DNA of 64,000 nt. Origin: Paenibacillus sp. FJAT-29882 (GTDB lineage Bacteria > Bacillota > Bacilli > Bacillales > DSM-1321). The translations under genes were made by a program, and so were the position numbers. The stretch spans positions 2,676,981-2,740,980 of the forward strand of contig NZ_LMVB01000001.1 of the NCBI RefSeq assembly GCF_001510645.1, written 5' to 3'. Below are positions 16,600 to 24,807 of this stretch, piece after piece; within the stretch, counting starts at the first letter, position 1, and every line of letters starts with the position of its first letter. The notes under the pieces were generated by a model. It saw nothing but the letters and a program-made list of their open reading frames with translations. It did no database searches and was not told the origin of the DNA.

Positions 16600-17706
16600 A
16601 TGAAAAGAGCACGTAATTTTAATGCAGGTCCTGCTGCTTTACCCGAAGAAGTTTTAAAAAGAGCGCAATCTGAATGGTTAAATATCGACAACACAGGGAT
16701 GTCGGTCATGGAATTAAGCCATCGCAGTGATACGTTTGAAACGATCCATAATCACGCCATTCAAACGCTTAAAGAACTAATGGATATTCCAGAAAATTAT
16801 GATGTTCTCTTCCTGCAAGGCGGTGCTAGCCTTCAATTCTCGATGATTCCAATGAACTTATTAAAAGCCGATAGTCAAGCGGACTACGTTCTAACTGGAA
16901 GTTGGTCGGAAAAGGCTTTACAAGAAGCGAAGAAAATCGGAACAACTAGAGTTGTAGCTTCTACAAAAGAGTCAAATTATACATTCATCCCGGAACTTTC
17001 TGATATCGTCTACAATCAAGATGCAGCTTATTTACATATCACTTCAAACAATACCATTTACGGAACGCAATGGAATGAATTTCCGGATGCAAAAAATGTT
17101 CCTTTAGTTGCGGATATGTCCAGTGATATTTTGAGTAAAAAAATAGATGTCAGCAAATTCGGTTTAATCTATGCCGGCGCGCAAAAAAACCTTGGTCCAT
17201 CTGGTATTACCGTTGTCATCATTCGTAAAGATCTTATTTCTGATTCTTTGGCTGAAATTCCAACTATGTTGAATTACCATACACATCAAGCTAGCAATTC
17301 ACTATATAATACGCCACCAACTTTAGCTATTTACCTCCTCTCACTTGTACTTGACTGGGCAAATGATTTAGGTGGTATTACCAAGATTGAAGAAATGAAC
17401 GCGAAGAAAGCAGAATTACTTTATCATGCCATTGATTCAAGCGATGGATTTTATAAAGGACATGCCGAGCTTAACAGCCGTTCTTATATGAATGTTACCT
17501 TTACCCTTCCGAACAAAGAAATTGAGCAGGAATTTTTGCAAAAAGCGAAAGAAACTGGGTTTATCGGCTTGAACGGCCACAGATCTGTCGGTGGCTGCCG
17601 TGCATCCATTTATAATGCCGTTCCACTTGAACATTGCCAGGAGCTTGCTGATTTTATGAATACATTTAAAGATACTTACCAGCATCAAGAAAAAAACTCC
17701 TTCTAA
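16600..17706 (+). CDS. serC: Phosphoserine aminotransferase
   Basis: A 368-residue PLP enzyme that converts 3-phosphohydroxypyruvate and glutamate to phosphoserine and 2-oxoglutarate in serine synthesis. It starts KRARNFNAGPAALPEEVL, typical of SerC. The PLP phosphate region LQGGASLQF is present, and the PLP lysine lies in IYAGAQKNLGPSG around residue 196. The C-terminal GHRSVGGCRASIYNA binds substrate. Length is normal and AAGGAGG precedes the ATG. It lies in the same place between hit and trpP as in B. subtilis. Confidence 0.95.
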   Translation: MKRARNFNAGPAALPEEVLKRAQSEWLNIDNTGMSVMELSHRSDTFETIHNHAIQTLKELMDIPENYDVLFLQGGASLQFSMIPMNLLKADSQADYVLTGSWSEKALQEAKKIGTTRVVASTKESNYTFIPELSDIVYNQDAAYLHITSNNTIYGTQWNEFPDAKNVPLVADMSSDILSKKIDVSKFGLIYAGAQKNLGPSGITVVIIRKDLISDSLAEIPTMLNYHTHQASNSLYNTPPTLAIYLLSLVLDWANDLGGITKIEEMNAKKAELLYHAIDSSDGFYKGHAELNSRSYMNVTFTLPNKEIEQEFLQKAKETGFIGLNGHRSVGGCRASIYNAVPLEHCQELADFMNTFKDTYQHQEKNSF

Positions 17707-17778
17707 AAAAAGGATAGTCATGATATACTATTTTAAACCTCTCGCAATAGGCAATAGTGCACTGTTGGGGAGAAACTT

Positions 17779-17806
17779 TAGACGAGATGAGAATAGGAGA
17801 GATGAG
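17779..17806 (+). promoter_or_regulatory. TRAP-type (G/U)AG triplet array over the trpP ribosome binding site
   Basis: Six triplets (TAG, GAG, GAG, TAG, GAG, GAG) are separated by exactly two bases each and end two bases before the trpP ATG, enclosing the ribosome binding site. Three more triplets (TAG 17748, TAG 17755, GAG 17770) lie upstream at looser spacing. This is the known layout of tryptophan-activated TRAP (MtrB) binding sites, which block translation of trpP in B. subtilis. Confidence 0.85.
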
Positions 17807-17808
17807 AA

Positions 17809-18330
17809 ATGAATACGAAAGTACTAGTGTCCTTATCCTTATTAATGGGGTTAGGTGCTGTTCTGCATCTAGTTGTCCCTGGAATTGCTTTTGGAGTTAA
17901 GCCCGATATGATGCTAACTATGATGTTTTTAGCCATTATCTTATTTCCAGAAAAGAAAAATGTCTTTTTAGTAGCAGTAACAGCCGGAGTCATTTCCGGA
18001 CTTACATCAACCTTCCCAGGTGGAGGTTTCATCCCGAACATTATCGATAAATTTATCACTGCCTTTCTATTTTATTTCATGTTTTTGGCTATTCGGAAAT
18101 TCACTAAATCATTTATCAGCATTGGATTTCTAACGGCGATTGGAACCCTAATTTCCGGTACGGTATTCCTTGCTGCAGCTCATTACATTGTGGGTCTACC
18201 AGAAGCATTCCTTTTAATGTTTGCTGGAGCTGTACTTCCGGCAATCGTATTGAACGTAATCGCAGTTGCTATCATTTATCCAATTGTGACTGGGCTTGTC
18301 AAGCGATCAAACATTCCTGCAAATATATAA
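17809..18330 (+). CDS. trpP: Tryptophan transporter TrpP
   Basis: A 173-residue membrane protein with about five hydrophobic segments covering nearly the whole length, as in the TrpP (YhaG) family. The conserved-looking loop TSTFPGGGFIPNIIDK lies about residues 66-81. It imports tryptophan. The translation start is embedded in a TRAP-type triplet array, independently supporting the identification: excess tryptophan would switch off synthesis of its own importer. It follows serC by about 100 bp and ends in a strong terminator. Confidence 0.93.
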   Translation: MNTKVLVSLSLLMGLGAVLHLVVPGIAFGVKPDMMLTMMFLAIILFPEKKNVFLVAVTAGVISGLTSTFPGGGFIPNIIDKFITAFLFYFMFLAIRKFTKSFISIGFLTAIGTLISGTVFLAAAHYIVGLPEAFLLMFAGAVLPAIVLNVIAVAIIYPIVTGLVKRSNIPANI

Positions 18331-18343
18331 TCTTAAACTTTTC

Positions 18344-18374
18344 AAAACACCGGATGTTTTTCCGGTGTTTTTTT
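18344..18374 (+). terminator. Terminator of trpP
   Basis: AAACACCGGA/TCCGGTGTTT stem followed by a T run, just after the stop codon. Confidence 0.85.
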
Positions 18375-18385
18375 AAAACCATCTA

Positions 18386-18562
18386 TTATATGACAAGCTG
18401 GATTAGAATGCCAATTAGAAGGAAAGCGATACTTGCTACACCTAAGATCAATACTCTTTGTTTTATAGTTTTTTTGGGCGGAAACATGCCTGGTCTTTGT
18501 AAAATAGCCAAATAAAAGAATGCCGCCATTAAAAACACGAGCGATAAAATAAAGAAAAACAA
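18386..18562 (-). CDS. Small two-span membrane protein (TTG start)
   Basis: A 58-residue protein starting at TTG 18562, with AAGGAGGAG seven bases upstream. It has two clear hydrophobic spans (residues about 2-21 and 37-58) joined by a basic loop LQRPGMFPPKKTIKQR. An overlapping ATG frame on the same strand (18342-18569) gives an unstructured, Cys/His-rich protein and is less likely. I do not recognise the family. It lies convergent to trpP, with the trpP terminator hairpin just past its stop. Confidence 0.6.
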   Translation of the reverse strand: MFFFILSLVFLMAAFFYLAILQRPGMFPPKKTIKQRVLILGVASIAFLLIGILIQLVI

Positions 18563-18837
18563 GACGCATCTCCTCCTTTTCGAAATCTTTTTGTCATGTA
18601 TATGTCAAGCCTCTACTTTTTATGAATTCCCAATCTCTAAACTATTTTTATATATTGAAAAAAATAAAGATGTTTAAAAAAACATTTTTGTGATATAAAG
18701 AATATATAAATTAACTCTTTCACTAATAAGAAAATTATGATATTTTAATAAAAAGATTACCAACTATTATTTTCTTACCTAGCAGGTTTTTTTAACTATA
18801 AGGCGAAATCAATATAGAAGAAAAATGAGGTGATCAT

Positions 18838-19203
18838 ATGAAGGCAAAATCAGTCATTCTTGGAGTAATAACAGGAACTATTGTTGGTGCAGCAGCAGCT
18901 CTTCTCACCGCACCAAGTTCTGGAACAGAGCTTCGCAGCCGTGTGAAAGCAAATACAACTGAAATTTCTAACTCCATTAAAGAGTTGAAGATCCAGTTGA
19001 TGAATTTAAAAGAAGATGCCATACACGCTTCGAAAATAAGCAAAGAGACCATCAAAGCTTTTATAGAAGATGTGAAAATATTGATTGAAGGCTGGAAAAA
19101 AGATATTGAACCAAATTCAGAAGAATTATCAAAAAACATAAAAGAAATTGAGGCGACGATTCAAGAACTCGAAATGATTGCTTCTCCTAAAATTGAATCA
19201 TGA
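18838..19203 (+). CDS. yhaH: YtxH-domain protein YhaH
   Basis: A 121-residue protein with an N-terminal glycine/alanine-rich membrane anchor (VILGVITGTIVGAAAALLTAP, residues 5-25), then SGTELR and a long helical, coiled-coil-like tail. This is the YtxH/YhaH pattern, associated with general stress. GAGGTG precedes the ATG. It lies between trpP and hpr, as in B. subtilis. The flanking intergenic regions contain two similar stretches (AGGTTTTTTTAAC at about 18784 and 19278); their role is unclear. Confidence 0.85.
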   Translation: MKAKSVILGVITGTIVGAAAALLTAPSSGTELRSRVKANTTEISNSIKELKIQLMNLKEDAIHASKISKETIKAFIEDVKILIEGWKKDIEPNSEELSKNIKEIEATIQELEMIASPKIES

Positions 19204-19449
19204 ATAACTAAAAAACAACTGCCGGCTTGCCTAATAACTTTTTTAGACAGAGTGTACATATTTCTTTAGTAAAAAACAGGTTTTTTTAACATTAAGCATT
19301 GCCGGCACTTTCACCTTTTCGTAGCAGCATAAGCTTATACAAAATTTTTATATGAAAAATTCTAAAAATTTCGCAAATTTAGCTTTATTAATCTTTACTT
19401 TATTGTCATAATAAAACTAGAGAATTCTGATAAGTAGGTGAGTGTATTC

Positions 19450-20028
19450 ATGCAGGAAAAAAATTATACTATGAAAGATGCTATGATCTTCAGCCAAAGA
19501 ATTGCTCAATTAAGTAAAGCACTTTGGAAGGCTGCGGAAAAGGATTGGCAACAATGGATTAAGCCCTTTGATTTAAACATTAACGAACATCACATCTTGT
19601 GGATTGCTTATCATTTAAACGGTGCCTCCATTTCAGATGTAGCTAAATTCGGAGTTATGCATGTTTCAACTGCATTTAACTTCTCCAAAAAGTTAGAGGA
19701 ACGCGGCTTATTAAGTTTTTCAAAGAAAGAAAATGACAAACGTAATACGTATATTCAAATTACCTTAGAGGGTGAAAGCATTTTATTAGATTTAATGGAA
19801 CAGTATGACCCCGCTAGCAATTCTGTTCTTTCAGGAACCCTTCCGATGCGAGAGCTTTATGGGAAATTCCCTGATATGATGGAGATGATGGCGATTATCC
19901 GAAATATTTATGGCGAGGATTTCATGGGGATATTTGAACGTTCATTTGATAGTATCAATCAAGAATTTACCGAAGAAGAAGGTAAAATTGCAAAAAAAAA
20001 GTCAGAGAAAGAAACTGAAGCTGTTTAA
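19450..20028 (+). CDS. hpr: HTH-type transition-state regulator Hpr/ScoC
   Basis: A 192-residue MarR-family repressor, nearly identical in its core to B. subtilis ScoC ([59 protein letters not shown]). In B. subtilis it represses protease, motility and sporulation genes and peptide transporters in the transition phase. The start at 19450 uses TAGGTGA; a GTG 12 bases earlier overlaps the ribosome site. It overlaps the convergent yhaI stop by 4 bp. Confidence 0.95.
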   Translation: MQEKNYTMKDAMIFSQRIAQLSKALWKAAEKDWQQWIKPFDLNINEHHILWIAYHLNGASISDVAKFGVMHVSTAFNFSKKLEERGLLSFSKKENDKRNTYIQITLEGESILLDLMEQYDPASNSVLSGTLPMRELYGKFPDMMEMMAIIRNIYGEDFMGIFERSFDSINQEFTEEEGKIAKKKSEKETEAV

Positions 20029-20360
20029 TTCTTTGCAATTTTCTCCATATCCTTCATGAAAGAAACATATAATCCTTGCTTTAAACAAGCTTCAATAAGT
20101 TCTTTTACTGTTACTTTTAGAGTCAACTCCATTGTAAGGCGGTTAAAAAGCGGTTGAAAATGTATATACCCTTCCGCTTTTTCTATTTCATATTGCTTGC
20201 TCAATGTATCACATAGTCTCAAAATCTCATGAGCTTCTGTTTCCGAAAGATTTTTTTCAAAAAAGATCACATCCAATTCCGCTTTCGGGTTCCGAATAAC
20301 GTTTAATAAGAGTGTTTGATGAAATTTCAGTCTATTAATTTCCCTCTCTAAGTCTCGCAT
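20025..20360 (-). CDS. yhaI: DUF1878 protein YhaI
   Basis: A 111-residue, largely helical cytosolic protein resembling YhaI (DUF1878), with RICD-like [12 protein letters not shown] in the middle and [15 protein letters not shown] near the C-terminus. Function is unknown. It converges on hpr with a 4-bp overlap of stop codons, an arrangement that lets the transcripts be antisense at their ends. Confidence 0.8.
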   Translation of the reverse strand: MRDLEREINRLKFHQTLLLNVIRNPKAELDVIFFEKNLSETEAHEILRLCDTLSKQYEIEKAEGYIHFQPLFNRLTMELTLKVTVKELIEACLKQGLYVSFMKDMEKIAKN

Positions 20361-20575
20361 TTCCTGCCTCCACCAATCTTGTTCAATTACCGCTTTTCTC
20401 CATTATACATGATTTCTTTTACTTCTCCACGATTGAAAACGCATACGGATTATTTCATGTAATATTCTATTGATTTTTTTGCTTAATCATCGTAAAGTAT
20501 GGGAAGGATTTTATAAGAAAAGCATATAGGCTTTATCTTATTATCTATACTATCCCGCTTGTGGAGGCGAATTTT

Positions 20576-21118
20576 TTGAATAGCTGGAAGTCGATCAACT
20601 TGGATAGACAATTTGGGAATCAATTTATCTTATTTCTATCCATGATGACCACGTTATTTTCTTTTATTGTTATTTATTTAAGTATGAGCGCGTTTTTTCC
20701 TAATGTCTCCATGTCTGATGACTATGGCTGGGTGTTACTTTCTTCAGTGCTTCTCTTATATCCGATTCATAAACTAATGCACTACTGTCCATGTATTTTG
20801 GAATATCCAAAAATTAAACCGGCGTTGCATGTAAAATGGAGTGTTCTTCCACTTATTTCATTCAAGGTAGATGACCCCATTCCAAAACAACTGTACAGAT
20901 TAACCTTACTCTTTCCTTTTCTTGTATTAACGAGCGTTTTTATCGGTGGCGCATACACTTTCCCACATTACGCGCATTATTTTACCATACTGCTTTCCAT
21001 TCACACCGGATTATGCGTTTCTGATTTTATTGCGCTCAAATGTATGGCCGGATCACCTGAACAAAGCTTCGTAGAAGAAACAGAGCAAGGTTATGATATT
21101 CTTATTTTTAAAGATTAA
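20576..21118 (+). CDS. yhaJ: DUF3267 membrane protein YhaJ
   Basis: A 180-residue protein with about four membrane segments. Related DUF3267 proteins carry a zincin-like HExxH; here the corresponding place reads HKLMHY, so the catalytic Glu is replaced by Lys and protease activity is doubtful. I used TTG 20576 as start (GTGGAGG eight bases before it). It lies between yhaI and prsA, matching the B. subtilis order. Confidence 0.75.
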   Translation: MNSWKSINLDRQFGNQFILFLSMMTTLFSFIVIYLSMSAFFPNVSMSDDYGWVLLSSVLLLYPIHKLMHYCPCILEYPKIKPALHVKWSVLPLISFKVDDPIPKQLYRLTLLFPFLVLTSVFIGGAYTFPHYAHYFTILLSIHTGLCVSDFIALKCMAGSPEQSFVEETEQGYDILIFKD

Positions 21119-21231
21119 TTAGGTAATTTAAAAATGATGAATACAAGGAGTTACAAAGTTTTAAGTATCTTTTTATGAAATTATTTGGTATCGTAATGAT
21201 ACATACTTGTTCTAGAGGGAGGGATTCAGGA

Positions 21232-21414
21232 GTGATAATAATCGTGTTTATCATCTTCTCGGCCTTAATTCTATATAATATTAACAGAATGACAAACTCA
21301 TTATGTATCCAAAAAGAAATTCCTGAAGACCGCCAGACGAAAGTATTTCGGACTATTAATATCTTAATTACGATTTTACTATTGTCCTCGTATGTTGAAA
21401 TATCCTTTACATAA
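21232..21414 (+). CDS. Small two-span membrane protein
   Basis: A 60-residue protein beginning at GTG 21232 after GAGGGAGG, with hydrophobic segments at residues 2-17 and 42-57 and a charged middle (IQKEIPEDRQTK). It resembles the small YhzF-type proteins of Bacillus, but I am not certain. A strong terminator lies about 120 bp downstream. Confidence 0.55.
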   Translation: MIIIVFIIFSALILYNINRMTNSLCIQKEIPEDRQTKVFRTINILITILLLSSYVEISFT

Positions 21415-21536
21415 GTAATGTATAGGCGGCGGTCAGAATAACCGTTATCGATCCTTGATACAGCAAAAAAGGCCACCCTCGAGTGCCTTCTGACCCGTAG
21501 GTAGCAAGTGTAAGGTCAGACATCAAAACGAAGCGG

Positions 21537-21570
21537 AAAAAGGTGAACCCATTAACGGTTCACCTTTTTT
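21537..21570. terminator. Bidirectional terminator
   Basis: AAAAAGGTGAACC/GGTTCACCTTTTT stem with A and T runs on opposite sides, between the plus-strand small membrane protein gene and the minus-strand YjcZ gene. Confidence 0.8.
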
Positions 21571-21581
21571 AGTATCCAATT

Positions 21582-21665
21582 TTATAACCATGAAGCTCCG
21601 ATGATAATCAAAAGGATAAAAAGTACAACAATCAAAGCGAAACCTCCGCCGACCCCTCCAGACAT
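21582..21665 (-). CDS. YjcZ-family sporulation micro-protein, copy 1
   Basis: A 27-residue protein: a glycine-rich N-terminus (MSGGVGGGFALIV) and a single hydrophobic helix ending IIIGASW-L. This is the recognisable YjcZ/YtrI-like micro-protein pattern found in spore formers, often annotated as sporulation protein YjcZ. GAGGAGG sits before the ATG. It is far below normal gene-calling length. A second copy follows upstream on the same strand. Confidence 0.85.
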   Translation of the reverse strand: MSGGVGGGFALIVVLFILLIIIGASWL

Positions 21666-21819
21666 TGTGTATCCTCCTCTCAATGGTACATACATTCAAT
21701 CCCGTTTTCAGAAAACTGGTTGCTCTTTTTTTACAACCACCCCTTTAACGGCTACAATATTCTATTCAGCTTAGCTTTAAGAAGCGTGGGCTTTTTGTGT
21801 TTTTAATTAGAAGTGGTGT

Positions 21820-21906
21820 TTACCTGCAAAAAGAAGCACCAACGATGATCAATAAAATAAACAAAACCACCAACAAAGCAAACCCTCCGCCAAATCCATT
21901 GCCCAT
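21820..21906 (-). CDS. YjcZ-family sporulation micro-protein, copy 2
   Basis: A 28-residue protein with GNGFGGGFALLVVLFILLIIV followed by GASFCR, clearly paralogous to the one at 21582-21665 (central LFILLII block the same). AAAGGAGG precedes the ATG. Both are small membrane-inserted peptides likely made late in sporulation; their role is unknown. Confidence 0.85.
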   Translation of the reverse strand: MGNGFGGGFALLVVLFILLIIVGASFCR

Positions 21907-22096
21907 ATATATTACCTCCTTTATATTGATCGACAGCCTTTTGTTTAAGTACGTGCTGCCTAATCTGCATAGAACCGATATGAGTGAACGATCCTTACAT
22001 CATATGTATTGGTCATGTAGACGGATGGGCGTTTGCCTACTTTCTACAAATTAAGATGCAAAATTCGCACTTTAATTTTCGAAAAACTTCCAAATA

Positions 22097-22105
22097 TGGT
22101 ATAGT
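22097..22105 (+). promoter_or_regulatory. Extended -10 promoter element of prsA
   Basis: TGGTATAGT fits an extended -10 about 55 bp upstream of the prsA start. Confidence 0.45.
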
Positions 22106-22160
22106 AAGATTTGTGGATTCACACAACAGCCACGAATCTAGATAACAGGAGTTGTTCTAA

Positions 22161-23033
22161 ATGAAAAAATGGGCTTTATCCATAACGGTAATTGCAGGTC
22201 TTCTTGGACTAGCTGCTTGTAGCAATGGCGGCGATTCTGAAGCGGTGGCAACTTCCAAAGCTGGAGATATCACGAAAGTAGAACTTTATGATGTAATGAA
22301 AGAAAGGTACGGCGATGCAGTTTTACAAGAGCTCGTATACGAAAAGATTCTTTCAGATAAATATAAAGTAACCGATAAAGAGCTAGACAAAAAATTGGAC
22401 GAGCTTAAGACACAACTAGGCGAAAACTATGAGATGGCACTTGCTCAGTCTGGTATGGATGAAGCTGCCTTGAAAGATTCTATTAAAGTTCAAATGCTTC
22501 AAGAAAAAGCAGCACTTGCTAGTGTTAAAGTAACTGAAAAAGAAGTGAAAGAATACTACGATCAACAAAAACCTGAAATTCACGCAAGACACATCCTTGT
22601 TGAAGATGAAGCGACTGCTAAAGAAATAAAAGAAAAGCTGAACAAAGGCGAAGACTTTGCTAAGTTAGCGAAAGAATCTTCAAAGGATACTGGAAGTGCC
22701 GAAAATGGCGGAGATCTTGGATGGTTTGGTCAAGGAGCAATGCTTCCTGAATTTGAAAACGCTGCTTATGCTTTGAAAAAAGATGAAATCAGCGAACCTG
22801 TTAAAAGCCAGTATGGTTACCATATCATTCAACTTCTAGATAAAAAAGAAAAAAAATCTTTTGAAGAGTCAAAGGCTGAGATAGAAAAAGAATTAAAACT
22901 TTCTAAACTTGATGCTGCTTCAGTTCAAAAAGCCCTTAATAAAGAAGTGAAAGATGCAGATGTAAAAGTCAGCGATAAAGATTTGAAAGACACATTTAAA
23001 ACAGAAGAACCAGCAGAACCGGCTAAGAAATAA
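22161..23033 (+). CDS. prsA: Foldase lipoprotein PrsA (peptidyl-prolyl isomerase)
   Basis: A 290-residue membrane-anchored foldase that helps secreted proteins fold outside the membrane. The lipobox LAAC places the lipid-modified Cys at about residue 20. A parvulin PPIase domain spans about residues 133-225 (ARHILVEDEATAKEI, SSKDTGSAENGGDLGWF, GAMLPEFENAA, GYHIIQLL). It is flanked by NC helical domains; the C-terminus is rich in K, E and P. It ends before a strong terminator shared with convergent yhaL. Confidence 0.95.
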   Translation: MKKWALSITVIAGLLGLAACSNGGDSEAVATSKAGDITKVELYDVMKERYGDAVLQELVYEKILSDKYKVTDKELDKKLDELKTQLGENYEMALAQSGMDEAALKDSIKVQMLQEKAALASVKVTEKEVKEYYDQQKPEIHARHILVEDEATAKEIKEKLNKGEDFAKLAKESSKDTGSAENGGDLGWFGQGAMLPEFENAAYALKKDEISEPVKSQYGYHIIQLLDKKEKKSFEESKAEIEKELKLSKLDAASVQKALNKEVKDADVKVSDKDLKDTFKTEEPAEPAKK

Positions 23034-23110
23034 AACAGAAACACGTTTAAGAGTAAGAGCTGGATGTATACAAGCAACCTTCATATCAACTCCCAAATCT
23101 TAAGCAAACA

Positions 23111-23138
23111 AAAAGGCAGGTCTGATGACCTGCCTTTT
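23111..23138. terminator. Bidirectional terminator between prsA and yhaL
   Basis: AAAAGGCAGGT/ACCTGCCTTTT stem and 6-nt loop. It ends one base before the yhaL stop codon. Confidence 0.85.
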
Positions 23139-23327
23139 CTAATGTTCCATTCCTGGCTGCTGCTCTTTTTCTCGGCCCTCTTGTTCTTCCTTCATTCTCT
23201 CTATATACTTCTGCCCTTCCTGTTCAATCCACTCTTGCTCTTTTTTTCGGTCCTGCCTCGCCGTATAAACACTCATCCAAGCACTGACTAAAATCCCTGC
23301 AAATATAAACCAGATCCATATCGGCAT
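23139..23327 (-). CDS. yhaL: Sporulation protein YhaL
   Basis: A 62-residue protein with an N-terminal membrane span (IWIWFIFAGILVSAWMSV) followed by a highly charged, E/K/R/Q-rich helix, the YhaL pattern. AGGAG precedes the ATG. It is convergent with prsA, as in B. subtilis. Function is unknown; membership of the sporulation set is from the family. Confidence 0.85.
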   Translation of the reverse strand: MPIWIWFIFAGILVSAWMSVYTARQDRKKEQEWIEQEGQKYIERMKEEQEGREKEQQPGMEH

Positions 23328-23415
23328 GCTTTTACTCCTCTCGGGGATCTTGTCCCACTCGTATTACTAATGAATATGCATGGAGTGAAGATATATGTCA
23401 TATTTTTCATTGTAG

Positions 23416-23520
23416 ATGTCCCATAAAGAAAAAGTCAGACCTCCTATCTGCTATACATCATTGATATGACGTGAAGATGACACATTAACGGTCTATAAAG
23501 TGTAAGCTCTGACCCATTTC
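23416..23520 (-). repeat. Repeat family C copy
   Basis: It contains AAAGTCAGACCTCC, GATATGACGTGAAGATGACAC, here described in parts, and a matching inverted end CTCTGACCC. It shares the interior with 8744-8862 and 29182-29272 and lies between yhaL and yhaM. Confidence 0.6.
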
Positions 23521-23572
23521 TGATGAATACAAAAAAGCACCAATGCAAAATCTTCGCACGGTGCATGTATCA

Positions 23573-24517
23573 TTATTCAGAAAATGTCGGTTTGTAAAAT
23601 GAACGATTTTCAAGAGCAAATACTTTTTCAGTAAATTCGCCTGGTTTAGCCTTTTCAAGAGCACGGTTCATCATATTAATCTTCGCATCTAAGTTATCAA
23701 TATAGTGAAGAACTTCTGCTTCACGAACTAGAGGTGGTTTGGCACTCCCCCACTCTGCTTTGCCATGATGGCTCAAGACAAGATGTTGTAGAATCATGAT
23801 TTCTTCACTTTGGATATTCAATTCATCAGCGGCTTTGCCTATCTCATTGACCATAATCGTAATATGGCCTAGTAGATTGCCTTCAGTTGTATAAACAGTT
23901 GATACTGGACCTGATAGCTCTTTCACTTTACCAAGATCATGCAGAATAATTCCTGCATATAAAAGGTCTTTATCAAGTGTTGGATATAAAGCAGTGATCC
24001 CTTTCGCTAGGTCAAGCATGGAAACCACATGATAAGCAAGTCCTGAATAAAATTCATGATGGTTTTTTGTTGCAGCCGGGAATGTTAAGAAATCACTTTG
24101 GTATTTTTTCAGCAAATGACGTGTGACTCTTTGGATATTCGGATTTTTCATTTCAAAAATATACTGCGTGATTTTCCCCATCATTTCATCTTGGCTCAAT
24201 GGAGCTATTTGAATAAGATCTGCAGGTGTCACACCATCCTGTTCAGTAGTCAAACGGATATTCCGAATCTTCAATTGGCTGCGTCCTCGGAAATTCTGAA
24301 CCTCTCCTAGCACTTTGACCGTTTTTTCACCTGAAAAATTACGCTCATCATCTTCAGAAACATCCCATAGCTTTGCTTCTATTTCTCCTGTTTTATCAGA
24401 AAGGATCAGTGTCAGAAAGGGCTTGCCATTACTAGCCACTGCCTTGGTACTGCTTTTTATATACATATATGTATCCATTGACTCACCAACACCGAAGTGA
24501 ATGATGCCTTTTTGCAT
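23573..24517 (-). CDS. yhaM: 3'-5' exoribonuclease YhaM
   Basis: A 314-residue nuclease with the same length as the B. subtilis enzyme. An N-terminal OB-fold ([20 protein letters not shown] onward, residues about 20-100) binds nucleic acid; an HD phosphohydrolase domain follows, with [21 protein letters not shown] and LSHHGK holding metal ligands. It degrades RNA and single-stranded DNA from the 3' end. The start at 24517 gives the family N-terminus [12 protein letters not shown]; an upstream ATG adds 11 atypical residues. Confidence 0.95.
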   Translation of the reverse strand: MQKGIIHFGVGESMDTYMYIKSSTKAVASNGKPFLTLILSDKTGEIEAKLWDVSEDDERNFSGEKTVKVLGEVQNFRGRSQLKIRNIRLTTEQDGVTPADLIQIAPLSQDEMMGKITQYIFEMKNPNIQRVTRHLLKKYQSDFLTFPAATKNHHEFYSGLAYHVVSMLDLAKGITALYPTLDKDLLYAGIILHDLGKVKELSGPVSTVYTTEGNLLGHITIMVNEIGKAADELNIQSEEIMILQHLVLSHHGKAEWGSAKPPLVREAEVLHYIDNLDAKINMMNRALEKAKPGEFTEKVFALENRSFYKPTFSE

Positions 24518-24652
24518 GTGTATATACCCCCGTTCTAAGTTAAGTATCAATAGTATACCATATCGCGCAATAGTACGGTTTCAACTTATTCGATTTTCAC
24601 GAAAAACAGCATGTCTATTATTTGTTCATAAAGAGGCACCCATAGGATTAGA

Positions 24653-24807
24653 TAAAGTGAAACTTCAATCAGTGGGGGTTTTCTTTATCCCCACTGATTG
24701 TTAGTTGAACCAATCGGGCTTTTACGGGCAGTTTATCCCTCACCTACGCTTCTTCGATTCCTCAAGCCTTGAGGTGGGGGTTTTACTGCCCGTTAATGCG
24801 GGATAAA
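24653..24807 (+). repeat. Repeat family B, longest copy
   Basis: A 155-bp element: AAAGTGAAACTTCAATCAGT, a hairpin (CAATCAGTGGGG with CCCCACTGATTG), TTAGTTGAACC, then a second foldback (ACGGGCAGTTTATCCC against CCCGTTAATGCGGGATAAA) enclosing CTCAAGCCTTGAG. Shorter versions occur at 5616, 8626, 11741, 37018, 37604 and 59381. The right end supplies the last codons and stop of yhaN on the other strand. Confidence 0.8.

Noticed and set aside
18342-18569. 75-codon ATG frame on the minus strand
   Set aside because: It overlaps the TTG-started two-span membrane protein in another frame and shows no protein-like pattern; it also crosses the trpP terminator.
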